Notes: a model not told the origin generated them from the sequence alone. 15,509 nt of DNA from JACPFV01 sp052386975 (GCA_052386975.1 JBQTJQ010000193.1:1-15509), one strand, 5' to 3'. Positions 8,289 through 14,952 are shown, numbered from the stretch's first letter. A program made the numbers and translations.

Positions 8289-8739
8289 GGGCGTGGCGCT
8301 CGTCGGCCGGGTGGGTCACGAGGCCAGTCTGCCTGAACTCGGCCTCCCGCCACTGTGGGAACGCCGTGTCGCCGTCGACGCGCGCGTGCACGCGCGTGAG
8401 GTGCACGGTACCGGCCAGCGGCAGCGCCTGCCGGTACAGTTCGGCACCGCCGATCACGACCAGTTCCCCGTCGCGGTGCGCCGCGAGGGCCTGCTCGAGC
8501 GACGCGAACACCTCGGCGCCCGCGGGCCGGAACGCGGCATCGCGCGACAACACCCAGTTGCGGCGGCCCTCGAGCGGCTTGCCGAGCGAGTCCCAGGTCT
8601 TGCGGCCCATCAGCACGGTCTTGCCGAGCGTGAGCTTGCGGAAGTGCCTGAGGTCCTCCGGCAGGCGCCACGGCAGCGCGCCTCCGCGGCCGATGGTGCC
8701 GGCCTCGTCCATCGCGACCACCAGGCTGATCGTCTTCAT
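8254..8739 (-). CDS. folA: Dihydrofolate reductase
   Basis: NADPH-dependent reduction of dihydrofolate, which regenerates the cofactor consumed by ThyA. The protein has 161 residues, close to E. coli (159). Landmarks are LPWRLPEDL (22-30) with catalytic D29, equivalent to E. coli D27; the NADPH-binding MGRKTWDSLGKPL (44-56); and IGGAELY (96-102). ATG 8739 is the natural start. thyA lies upstream on the same strand, 54 bases away, and that gap is almost completely filled by a dispersed repeat, so the Shine-Dalgarno is poor (GGGATGGCACGGAC). The last 35 bases are shared with the start of the outer-membrane protein gene. Confidence 0.97.
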   Translation of the reverse strand: MKTISLVVAMDEAGTIGRGGALPWRLPEDLRHFRKLTLGKTVLMGRKTWDSLGKPLEGRRNWVLSRDAAFRPAGAEVFASLEQALAAHRDGELVVIGGAELYRQALPLAGTVHLTRVHARVDGDTAFPQWREAEFRQTGLVTHPADERHAHAFSFITLERM

Positions 8740-8747
8740 GTCCGTGC

Positions 8748-8787
8748 CATCCCGAGGAGCAAGATTCCTCGCTTCGCTCGGAATGAC
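8748..8787. repeat. Dispersed repeat in the thyA-folA gap
   Basis: On the minus strand this 40-base unit begins GTCATTCCGAGCGAAGCGAG and ends CTCGGGATG. It is the widespread bacterial intergenic repeat that translates as HSERSEES. A 6-bp stem CGAGGA (8753-8758) / TCCTCG (8766-8771) is visible. It occupies nearly all of the 54-base gap and ends 8 bases before the folA ATG. Confidence 0.8.
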
Positions 8788-8793
8788 ACCGGC

Positions 8794-9588
8794 CTAGACC
8801 GCGACCGGCGCGGCGATGGCCGGGTGCGGCTCGTAGCCCGCCAGCTCGAAATCCTCGTACTTGAACGCGAACAGGTCCTTCACCGCCGGATTGAGCTTGA
8901 GCTTCGGCAACGGCCTGGGCGCGCGCGCCAGCTGCAGGCGCGCCTGCTCGAGGTGGTTGGTGTACAGGTGGCAGTCGCCGCCGGTCCAGACGAACTCGCC
9001 GGGTTTCAGTCCCGTCACCTGCGCAACCATCATGACCAGCAGCGCGTAGCTGGCGATGTTGAATGGCACGCCGAGGAAGATGTCGGCGCTGCGCTGGTAC
9101 AGCTGGCAGCTGAGCTTGCCGCCAACCACGTAGAACTGGAAGAAGGCGTGGCACGGGGCGAGCGCCATCTTGTCGAGCTCGCCGACATTCCAGGCCGACA
9201 CGATCAGGCGGCGCGAGTCAGGATTTCCGCGGATCTGGTCGAGCAGCAGCTGGACCTGGTCCACCGTATGCCCGTCCGGCGTCGGCCAGCTGCGCCACTG
9301 CTTGCCGTAGACCGGCCCGAGCTCGCCCTTCTCGTCGGCCCACTCGTCCCAGATGCTGACGCCGTGGTCCTTCAGGAACTTCACGTTGGTCTCGCCGCGC
9401 AGGAACCATAACAACTCATAAGCGATGGATTTCAGGTGCAGCTTCTTGGTCGTCACCATCGGGAAGCCGGCGGCGAGGTCGAAGCGCATCTGGTGGCCGA
9501 ACACGCTCAAGGTGCCGGTGCCGGTGCGGTCGGACTTGGCCGCGCCGTGCTCGAGCACGTGGCGCATCAGGTCGAGGTACTGCTTCAT
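8794..9588 (-). CDS. thyA: Thymidylate synthase
   Basis: Converts dUMP and methylene-tetrahydrofolate to dTMP and dihydrofolate, which FolA then recycles. It has 264 residues, the same as E. coli ThyA, and shares its numbering: R21 in SDRTGTG, nucleophile C146 in LAPCHAFFQFYV, D169 in QRSADIFLG, N177 in PFNIASY, and the C-terminal HPAIAAPVAV that closes over the active site. The ATG (9588-9586) overlaps the lgt stop as ATGA, which fixes the start and implies coupling to lgt. lgt-thyA-folA order is common in gammaproteobacteria. Confidence 0.98.
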   Translation of the reverse strand: MKQYLDLMRHVLEHGAAKSDRTGTGTLSVFGHQMRFDLAAGFPMVTTKKLHLKSIAYELLWFLRGETNVKFLKDHGVSIWDEWADEKGELGPVYGKQWRSWPTPDGHTVDQVQLLLDQIRGNPDSRRLIVSAWNVGELDKMALAPCHAFFQFYVVGGKLSCQLYQRSADIFLGVPFNIASYALLVMMVAQVTGLKPGEFVWTGGDCHLYTNHLEQARLQLARAPRPLPKLKLNPAVKDLFAFKYEDFELAGYEPHPAIAAPVAV

Positions 9589-10373
9589 GCGGCCTTGCTC
9601 CGGTAGGCGAGCCCCAGCATGACGGCGCCCGCCAGCGCCACCGGGATGCTGAGCAGGATGCCCATGGTCAGCCAGCCGCCGGCGAGGTAGCCGATCTGCG
9701 CGTCCGGCAGGCGCACGGTTTCCACCGCCATGCGGAACACGCCGTAAAGGACCAGGAACAGCCCGGACACGGCCATGCGCGGCCGCGGCTTGCGGCCAAA
9801 CCACCACAGCAGCGCCAGCATCACCACGCCCTCGAGGAAGGCCTCGTAGAGCATGCTCGGGTGGCGCGGCAGCGCCATGTCGTCGTTGGCGAACACCATG
9901 CCCCACGGCAGGTCGGTCGGCTTGCCCCACAGCTCGGCGTTGATGAAGTTGCCGATGCGGCCGGCCAGCAGGCCGAACGGGATCAGCGGCGCGGCGAAAT
10001 CGCCGATCGCGAACGGGTCGAGCTTGTAGTTGCGCGCGAACAGCAGGTAGGAGACGACGACGCCGAGCAGGCCGCCGTGGAACGACATGCCGCCCTTCCA
10101 GATGCGCAGCAGCTCGAGCGGGTCCTGCACGAACGCGCCGAAGTTGTAGAACAAGGTGTACCCGACGCGCCCGCCGAGGATCACTCCCAGCGCGACGTAG
10201 AACAGCAGGTCGCCGACGCGCTCCCTGGGCCAGTCCCAGTGCGGCTGGCGCGCGCGGATCGTGCCCAGGTACCAGCCGCCGGCGAAGGCCACGAGGTACA
10301 TGATCCCGTACCAGTGGATCGCGACCGGGCCGAGCTTGATCGCGACGGGGTCGAAGGCGGGATGGACGAGCAT
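9585..10373 (-). CDS. lgt: Phosphatidylglycerol--prolipoprotein diacylglyceryl transferase
   Basis: Inner-membrane enzyme that attaches diacylglyceryl to the lipobox cysteine, the first step of lipoprotein maturation. 262 residues with about seven hydrophobic segments. The Lgt signature GRIGNFINAELWG (138-150) includes R139. The essential His is H99 in SFHGGLLG. VETVRLPDAQIG (217-228) carries the conserved C-terminal Arg region. The N-terminus (MLVHPAFDPVAIKLGPVAIHWYG) matches the family from ATG 10373. A TAGAAT box 9 bases before the ATG hints at a very short leader. The window encodes at least one probable client, the RidA-like lipoprotein. Confidence 0.97.
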   Translation of the reverse strand: MLVHPAFDPVAIKLGPVAIHWYGIMYLVAFAGGWYLGTIRARQPHWDWPRERVGDLLFYVALGVILGGRVGYTLFYNFGAFVQDPLELLRIWKGGMSFHGGLLGVVVSYLLFARNYKLDPFAIGDFAAPLIPFGLLAGRIGNFINAELWGKPTDLPWGMVFANDDMALPRHPSMLYEAFLEGVVMLALLWWFGRKPRPRMAVSGLFLVLYGVFRMAVETVRLPDAQIGYLAGGWLTMGILLSIPVALAGAVMLGLAYRSKAA

Positions 10374-10382
10374 GGGCGGCGC

Positions 10383-10388
10383 ATTCTA
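10383..10388 (-). promoter_or_regulatory. Possible -10 element of lgt
   Basis: On the minus strand TAGAATGCGCC precedes the lgt ATG so closely that a start 6-7 bases downstream would give an almost leaderless mRNA. No good -35 is seen and no Shine-Dalgarno is present, so this is a weak call. Confidence 0.3.
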
Positions 10389-10420
10389 CCGGCTCACGCT
10401 GTCGGACTGCTGGATTGCTC

Positions 10421-10781
10421 GGGACCGGTGTGCCCGTCTCGCTCCATGGCTCGCTCGATGCCGCGCTGCTCGCCTCGCCAAGGCTCGGCTTCGCGACGCG
10501 CGGCACCCCTCGGCCTTCGGCCTCGGGGCTCCGTCTCGCTGCGCTTTTACTTCCGCCCGCCTGGGCCCCGACCCGCTACCGATCGCTCAGTTCGACTACG
10601 ACCGATCAGCGCGGACCCGGTGCGCCCGGATCACGAAGGTAAAAGCGCAGCCGAGCGGAGCCCCGACCCCAGCGAAAGCTGGGGGAGGGGTCGCTGCCCC
10701 ACGGCGAGCCGAGACTTGGCGAGGCGAGCTAGGGCAGCGACGAGGCGAGCCACGTAGTGAGACGGGCGCACCGGGTCCGCG
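10421..10781. repeat. Large imperfect palindromic element filling the rlmI-lgt gap
   Basis: The 408 bases between lgt and the methyltransferase gene (10374-10781) hold no credible gene. From 10421 they form a large imperfect inverted repeat. The left arm (about 10421-10549) and right arm (about 10639-10781) share blocks such as GGTGTGCCCGTCTCGCTCC (10427-10445), which reads GGTGCGCCCGTCTCACTAC on the other strand. The innermost blocks are GCTGCGCTTTTAC (10538-10550) against GTAAAAGCGCAGC (10639-10651). A perfect 19-bp inverted pair, CGCGGACCCGGTGCGCCCG, lies at 10610-10628 and 10763-10781. A GAAA hairpin repeat is nested at 10667-10684. The right end touches the methyltransferase stop codon. 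It is probably a non-autonomous palindromic element; no transposase is present. Confidence 0.7.
10667..10684. repeat. GAAA-tetraloop hairpin repeat, second copy
   Basis: CCCCAGC-GAAA-GCTGGGG, identical to 781-798 in the tail of nth, here nested in the palindromic element. Confidence 0.85.
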
Positions 10782-11960
10782 TCAAACGATGCGACAGAAG
10801 AACGCCTTGAGGTACCGGGTCTCGGGGATCGCGGGGTGCACCGGGTGATCGGGGCCCTGCCCGCCCTGCTCGAGGATCTGCAGGCGGCGGCCGGCGCTGC
10901 GCGATTCGCGCAGCAGGATGCGCTGCAGCGACTCGGCGTCGAGGTGGTGCGAGCAGGAGCAGGAAATGAGGATCCCCTCGGACGCCAGCAGCTCGATGGC
11001 GGTCTTGTTCAGCGCGCCGTAGTGCGCGCTGCCGGCCTCGAGGTCCTTCTTGCGCTTGATCAGCGCAGGCGGGTCCACCACCACCACGTCGAACTTCCTT
11101 TGGGCCGTGCGCATCTCGCGCAGCACGTCGATGGCCTTGCCCTGGATTGCCTCGACCATCGCGCCGTTGAGCGCGGCGTTCTTCGCCACGCCTTCCAGCG
11201 CGGACGCCGAACTGTCGACGGCAGTGGCACTGGCGGCGCCGAGCCTGAGCGCGCGCAGCGACCAGCCGCCCAGGTAACTGAACACGTCCAGCACCGACTT
11301 GCCGCCCACGTACTTCGCCAGCCGGTCGCGGTTGCCGCGTTGGTCGTAGAACCAGCCGGTCTTCTGGCCGGTCTTGATGGGAATCCCGAAGCGCACGCCG
11401 GCTTCCTCGATCTCGACCGACTCGGGCACGCTGCCGATCTCCTCGACCTGCTCCGGCAGGCCTTCGGTCTCGCGCATGCCGACATCGTTACGCAACAGGA
11501 TTCCCGCCGGCGCCAGCGCCGCCCTCAGGCCCGCGACGATCTCGGCCTTGAGCCGGTCCATGCCGGCGGTGGCCATCTGCACCACGCAGACCTCGCCGTA
11601 GCGGTCCACGATCAGGCCGGGCAAGCCGTCGGATTCGCCGTAAACCAGCCGGTAGAACGGCTTGTCGTACAGGCGCTCGCGCAGCGCCAGCGCGCTGCGC
11701 AGGCGGTTGGCGAACCACTCGGCGTCGATCGTGGCCTTGGCGTTGCTGGTGAGCAGCCGCCCGCACAGCAGCGTGCGCGGGTTGACGTAGCCGACGCCGA
11801 GCACCTTGCCGCGCGCGTCCACCACCCGGCACAGCGCGCCGGACTCGAACGCGGTCAGCGATGTCTTGGCCGTGTCCACCTCGTTGGAGTAGATCCACAG
11901 GTGGCCGGCGCGCAGGCGGCGCTCTTCGCGCGGCTTGAGCCGCAAGTCAGGCAGGGACAT
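10782..11960 (-). CDS. rlmI: Class I SAM-dependent rRNA methyltransferase, RlmI family
   Basis: Probable 23S rRNA m5C methyltransferase (C1962 in E. coli). 392 residues: an N-terminal PUA domain (about 3-75, including AGHLWIYSNEV), the central GESDGLPGLIVDRYG segment (108-122) typical of RlmI/RlmK, and a Rossmann methyltransferase domain. The SAM motif is VLDVFSYLGGWSLRAL (223-238), motif IV is VVVDPPAL (293-300), and the cysteine motif ISCSCSHH is at 332-339. The end (ETRYLKAFFCRIV) matches the family. RlmI has DPPKF where this protein has DPPAL, so the exact target nucleotide is an inference. ATG 11960 is preceded closely by the inverted repeat 11966-12046, which fills most of the gap to the RidA-like gene. 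Confidence 0.9.
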   Translation of the reverse strand: MSLPDLRLKPREERRLRAGHLWIYSNEVDTAKTSLTAFESGALCRVVDARGKVLGVGYVNPRTLLCGRLLTSNAKATIDAEWFANRLRSALALRERLYDKPFYRLVYGESDGLPGLIVDRYGEVCVVQMATAGMDRLKAEIVAGLRAALAPAGILLRNDVGMRETEGLPEQVEEIGSVPESVEIEEAGVRFGIPIKTGQKTGWFYDQRGNRDRLAKYVGGKSVLDVFSYLGGWSLRALRLGAASATAVDSSASALEGVAKNAALNGAMVEAIQGKAIDVLREMRTAQRKFDVVVVDPPALIKRKKDLEAGSAHYGALNKTAIELLASEGILISCSCSHHLDAESLQRILLRESRSAGRRLQILEQGGQGPDHPVHPAIPETRYLKAFFCRIV

Positions 11961-11965
11961 GAGCG

Positions 11966-12046
11966 AATTGGGGTCAGACCACCATTTCCAGTGAGCAATT
12001 CTGAATGAAGGCAGACCTTCCAGGAAATGGTGGTCTGACCCCGGTT
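11966..12046. repeat. Long inverted-repeat element, copy A
   Basis: Perfect 20-bp arms GGGGTCAGACCACCATTTCC (11970-11989) and its reverse complement (12023-12042), extended by four A-U/G-U pairs on the outside. A small hairpin GAAGG-CAGA-CCTTC (12007-12020) lies in the loop. It occupies most of the 90 bases between the RidA-like stop and the methyltransferase start. A sister copy is at 14865-14952. Confidence 0.9.
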
Positions 12047-12050
12047 ACGG

Positions 12051-12536
12051 CTACAGCGCGGCGATGCACTCGATCTCGACGCGCGCGCCGAGCGCCAGGC
12101 CGCTGGCGCCGAGCGCGCTGCGCGCCGGCATCTTGCCTGCCGGGAAGTAGGTCACGTAGACCTCGTTCATCGCCGCCCACTCCTTCATGTCGGCGAGGAA
12201 CACCGTGCACTTGATGACGCGGTCCATGCCGACGCCATAGCGCGCGAAGCCCGCCTTGATGAGCTCCATGGTCTGGCGCGTCTCGGGCTGGATGCCGCCG
12301 GGCACGAGCTTGTTGGTGGCCGGGTCGAAGCCGAGCTTGCCGGACTGGAACAGCAGCCCGCCGCCGCGCACGGCGTCGGCGAACGGCAGCTTGCCCTCGG
12401 GGTCGCCGGGGTTCGGGTGGTGCTCGACCTTGGCGCGGTGCATGCCGGCGCAGCCGGCCAGCAACAGGACCGTGAGAAGGACCAGCGCAAAGTCACTGGA
12501 TTCCCGCTTTCGCGCGAATGACACCTTGGAGCTCAT
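12051..12536 (-). CDS. RidA/YjgF-family lipoprotein (periplasmic enamine/imine deaminase-like)
   Basis: 161 residues. A lipoprotein signal ends at lipobox LLAGC (C29), followed by a full RidA domain (about 45-161). RidA proteins hydrolyse reactive enamines/imines; the substrate-carboxylate Arg is kept as R139 in MPARSALG (E. coli R105), and the closing VEIECIAAL matches the family EIExIA. The family's SGQ loop reads SGK here (65-67). Most RidA proteins are cytosolic, so lipidation and export are unusual. The ATG overlaps the TGA of the GMC gene as ATGA and follows GGGGGAAAT, so it is coupled to the oxidoreductase. Residues about 6-14 (SFARKRESS) of the n-region are encoded by a dispersed hairpin repeat. 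Confidence 0.88.
   Translation of the reverse strand: MSSKVSFARKRESSDFALVLLTVLLLAGCAGMHRAKVEHHPNPGDPEGKLPFADAVRGGGLLFQSGKLGFDPATNKLVPGGIQPETRQTMELIKAGFARYGVGMDRVIKCTVFLADMKEWAAMNEVYVTYFPAGKMPARSALGASGLALGARVEIECIAAL
12494..12522. repeat. Dispersed tetraloop-hairpin repeat, copy 3
   Basis: CACTGG then stem ATTCCCGC (12500-12507) / GCGCGAAT (12512-12519) with one mismatch, loop TTTC, then GAC. On the minus strand it is read in frame as the n-region of the RidA-like lipoprotein signal peptide. Confidence 0.75.
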
Positions 12537-14209
12537 ATTTCCCCCTGCTTGGCAAACCTGGCGATGTGCTCGGCGGCGCGGAACGCCAGCGCCTGGATGG
12601 TCATGGTCGGCTGGCCGCGGCCCGAGGTGACGAAGCTGCTGCCGTCGACGATGAACAGGTTCTTGACCTCGTGCGCGCGGTGGAACTTGTCCACCACCGA
12701 GGTTTTCGGATCGTCGCCCATGCGGCAGGTGCCGAGCAGGTGCGTGCCGATGTTCTGCGGCTCGATCGGCTCGCGCCAGGACTTCTTCGCGCCCGCCGCC
12801 GCGAGCAGCTCCATGGCGCGGTCCTGCAGGAACGCGGCCAGCTTCATGTCGTCCGGGTGGTCCTGGTAGGTGATGCGCATCGCCGGCCGGCCGAGCGGGT
12901 CCTTGGCCTTGGGGTCGAGCGTGACGTTGTTCGAGTCCATCGCCAGCGAGGTGCCACTGCCGAGCACGGCCATGTGGCGCGTGAAGGCGTGCGCCAGGTA
13001 CTTCTTGTACTCGGCGCCCCAGCGCGGCACGTCGGGCGGCACCGTCGCCAGCGCGAAGAGCATGGGGCTGTGCGCCAGGAACGGCCGCGCGTCGATGCCG
13101 CCGCCGCCGTAGAAGCCGCGCTTGGCGTCGGACTCGTAGAAGTCGTGGATGATGCGGCTGACCTGCACGCTCTTGTAGTCGTGCAGCGGCTCCTCGAACA
13201 GGCCGTGCGTGACCGAGTGGCTGTTGAACATCAGGCCCTTGCCGACGCGGCCGTTGTTGTTGGCCAGGCCCTGCGGAAACTTCGCCGAGCCCGACATCAA
13301 CAGCAGGCGCGGCGTCTCGGCGCCGTTGGCGCACAGCACCACGGCCCTGGCCTTCTGCGCCTGCGGCCGGCCCTTCTCGTCCCAATAGGCCACTTCGCTG
13401 ACGCGGCCATCCTTGCCGGTCTCGATGCGGTACACCGCGCAGCGCGCGCGCAGCTCGCAACGCCCGGTGGCCAGCGCCTCCGGGATCATGGTCGCCAGCG
13501 TCGAGGACTTGGCGTTGGCCTCGCAGCCGAAGCCCATGCAGAAGCCGCAGTGGATGCAACCGGGCCGGCCGTTGTGGGGCTGCGACGTGATCGCCAGCGG
13601 CGCCGGCTGCGCGTGCAGGCCGAGCTTGGCCGCCGCGGCCTCGAGCAGCACGCCCGAGGACTTCACCGGCAGCGGCGGCATCGGGTACGGCTTGCTGCGC
13701 GGCGGATCGAACGGCCCCGGCACGCCCGACACGCCGATCTCCCAGTCCACGCGCGTGTAGTACGGCTCGAGGTCCTCGTAGCTGATCGGCCAGTCGTCGA
13801 AACCGGTGCCGGCGATCGCCCCGAGCTTGCCCTTCTCCTTGAAGTCGCTCGGCCGCAGGCGCCAGAAATTGCCCGAGAAATGCACGCTGCTGCCGCCGAC
13901 GCCCTGCGAATACAAGGCCGGCGGCGGGCTGTTCTGCACCTGCGCCGTGTCGGCGGCGGTGCGCCGGTAGGTCTGGACGTTCTCGGCGCCGCCCAGCAGC
14001 TCGTTGTTGAACTGCACGCTGAGCTCGTCGTGGGTGAAGTCGGAGGCCTTGCGGTGCGGTCCCTGCTCCAGCAGCACCACGCTGAAGCCGGCGACCGCCA
14101 GCTCGCGGGCCACCACGCCGCCGGCGGCGCCGGAGCCGACCACCACGAAGTCCACCGGCTGGCGCGTGGGATACAGGGGCAAGCTGGGCGCCGCGGCGGC
14201 CTCGCTCAT
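12533..14209 (-). CDS. GMC-family FAD oxidoreductase (large subunit, gluconate 2-dehydrogenase-like)
   Basis: 558-residue flavoprotein. FAD-binding FVVVGSGAAGGVVARELA (21-38) is followed by the GMC segment SQGVGGSSVHFSGNFWRLRP (101-120). The C-terminal active-site region is GTHLLGTCRMGDD (488-500) with the likely catalytic H490, then SFVTSGRGQPTMTIQALAFR (525-544). A cysteine cluster C218-x2-C221-x2-C224-x4-C229 could bind an iron-sulfur centre, as in bacterial FAD-dependent sugar/alcohol dehydrogenases; that is inference. There is no signal peptide. It lies directly behind a Tat-signal small subunit and was ATGA-coupled to it, the layout of enzymes whose large subunit is carried through Tat by its partner. 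No cytochrome c subunit gene is adjacent. The substrate is unknown; a polyol, sugar acid or alcohol is likely. Confidence 0.92.
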   Translation of the reverse strand: MSEAAAAPSLPLYPTRQPVDFVVVGSGAAGGVVARELAVAGFSVVLLEQGPHRKASDFTHDELSVQFNNELLGGAENVQTYRRTAADTAQVQNSPPPALYSQGVGGSSVHFSGNFWRLRPSDFKEKGKLGAIAGTGFDDWPISYEDLEPYYTRVDWEIGVSGVPGPFDPPRSKPYPMPPLPVKSSGVLLEAAAAKLGLHAQPAPLAITSQPHNGRPGCIHCGFCMGFGCEANAKSSTLATMIPEALATGRCELRARCAVYRIETGKDGRVSEVAYWDEKGRPQAQKARAVVLCANGAETPRLLLMSGSAKFPQGLANNNGRVGKGLMFNSHSVTHGLFEEPLHDYKSVQVSRIIHDFYESDAKRGFYGGGGIDARPFLAHSPMLFALATVPPDVPRWGAEYKKYLAHAFTRHMAVLGSGTSLAMDSNNVTLDPKAKDPLGRPAMRITYQDHPDDMKLAAFLQDRAMELLAAAGAKKSWREPIEPQNIGTHLLGTCRMGDDPKTSVVDKFHRAHEVKNLFIVDGSSFVTSGRGQPTMTIQALAFRAAEHIARFAKQGEI

Positions 14210-14304
14210 TTCCTGGCTCCCGCGGCGGCGGCCTGTCCGTCGTAGTAGCCGAACGGCGGCTGCCAGAAGTGGCGGTGCTCGAAACCGAGCAACTTCCAGC
14301 CGGC
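14206..14304 (-). pseudogene. Detached C-terminal coding remnant of the small subunit gene
   Basis: Reading on past the TAA at 14307-14305 in the same frame gives 32 further sense codons, AGWKLLGFEHRHFWQPPFGY then YDGQAAAAGARK, and a TGA at 14208-14206. GW-K-L-x-G-F and PPFGYYD match the normal C-terminus of gluconate 2-dehydrogenase subunit 3 proteins, right after the conserved YGGN. The TGA overlaps the GMC ATG (14209-14207) as ATGA, the same junction as most other gene pairs in this window. This is the true end of the gene, now cut off by one stop codon. Confidence 0.85.
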
Positions 14305-14796
14305 TTAGCCCTTGTTACCGCCGTAGACCGGCAGCGCAAACATGCCGGCGATGGTCATGAAGTGGACGGTGCCGAAGAAGGCCGACTTTTCCTCGGTTTT
14401 CAGCAGCTTGACCTGCTCGGCCGGCGGCAGCTGGGCGAAGCGGGCGGCGGGCTGGACCGCCGCGGCCTTGGCGTTGAGCGCGTCCAGGCCGGCTTCGATG
14501 CTTTCCTTGGCGCCGGCCATGAAGGTTTTCAGCGCGCTGTCCATGAAGTAGACCACGCCGGCCTCGGTGGCGCCCGGCGAGCCGTCGCTCGGGATGATCT
14601 GGGCAGCGATGGCAACCAGGTCGGCGGCATCCTCGTCGGCCAGCACCTCGAAGGCGGCACCGGCATCGCGGGCCGCGGCGGCTCCCTGGGCGGCCTGCAG
14701 GATCGAGGGCCAGAGCGCGGTGAACCCGGCCGCGCCCGCCAGCATGGCCGTGGCCTTGAGGAATCCGCGGCGCGAAAGCTCTTGTTCTTCGAGCAC
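14305..14796 (-). CDS. Gluconate 2-dehydrogenase subunit 3 family protein, Tat signal, truncated by an in-frame stop
   Basis: Small subunit of a GMC dehydrogenase. A perfect twin-arginine motif SRRGFLK (8-14) is followed by a hydrophobic stretch to about 35. The domain from about 48 includes DLVAIAAQIIPSDGSPGATEAGVVYFMD and LPVYGGNKG. The start is GTG 14796, with AGGAG 8 bases upstream. The encoded product is 163 residues and stops at TAA (14307-14305) immediately after YGGNKG. Family members continue with a G-W-K-L-x-G-F segment, found in the same frame downstream (14206-14304). The full-length product would be 196 residues. CAA-to-TAA is the simplest origin of the stop. The truncated protein keeps the Tat signal and most of the domain, so partial activity is possible. 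Confidence 0.88.
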   Translation of the reverse strand: MLEEQELSRRGFLKATAMLAGAAGFTALWPSILQAAQGAAAARDAGAAFEVLADEDAADLVAIAAQIIPSDGSPGATEAGVVYFMDSALKTFMAGAKESIEAGLDALNAKAAAVQPAARFAQLPPAEQVKLLKTEEKSAFFGTVHFMTIAGMFALPVYGGNKG

Positions 14797-14864
14797 GTTA
14801 CGTCTCCTGCCGGCCGGCGAGCCGCCACGCTATGCCGGACTCACTGGCGGCGCAACCCCGGGCG

Positions 14865-14952
14865 CGAAAATAGGGGACAGACCACCATTTCGCCCGCGGC
14901 GGCTGATCGCGGAAGACGGTGGGCCGAAATGGTGGTCTGTCCCCCATTTTCG
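14865..14952. repeat. Long inverted-repeat element, copy B
   Basis: Perfect 20-bp arms GGGGACAGACCACCATTTCG (14873-14892) and its reverse complement (14925-14944). After one mismatch they extend outward by seven more pairs, CGAAAAT (14865-14871) with ATTTTCG (14946-14952). Compared with copy A, the T-A pair at arm position 5 is A-T here. It lies in the 193-base divergent gap between the small subunit gene and nuoA, and ends 37 bases before the nuoA ATG. Confidence 0.9.

Noticed and set aside
10374..10781. Small genes in the rlmI-lgt gap
   Set aside because: Open frames exist on the plus strand but are Arg/Ala/Pro-rich, run into flanking genes, lack ribosome-binding sites and are explained by the palindromic repeat arms.
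12518..14245. A 575-codon open frame on the plus strand opposite the GMC gene
   Set aside because: It is the antisense shadow of a GC-rich gene. The translation is Arg/Ala/His/Leu-rich without family motifs, while the minus strand encodes a clear GMC protein.
14865..14952. Operator for a divergent regulator between the dehydrogenase operon and nuoA
   Set aside because: The same palindrome occurs at 11966-12046, where there is no divergent promoter, so it is a dispersed element and not a site-specific operator.
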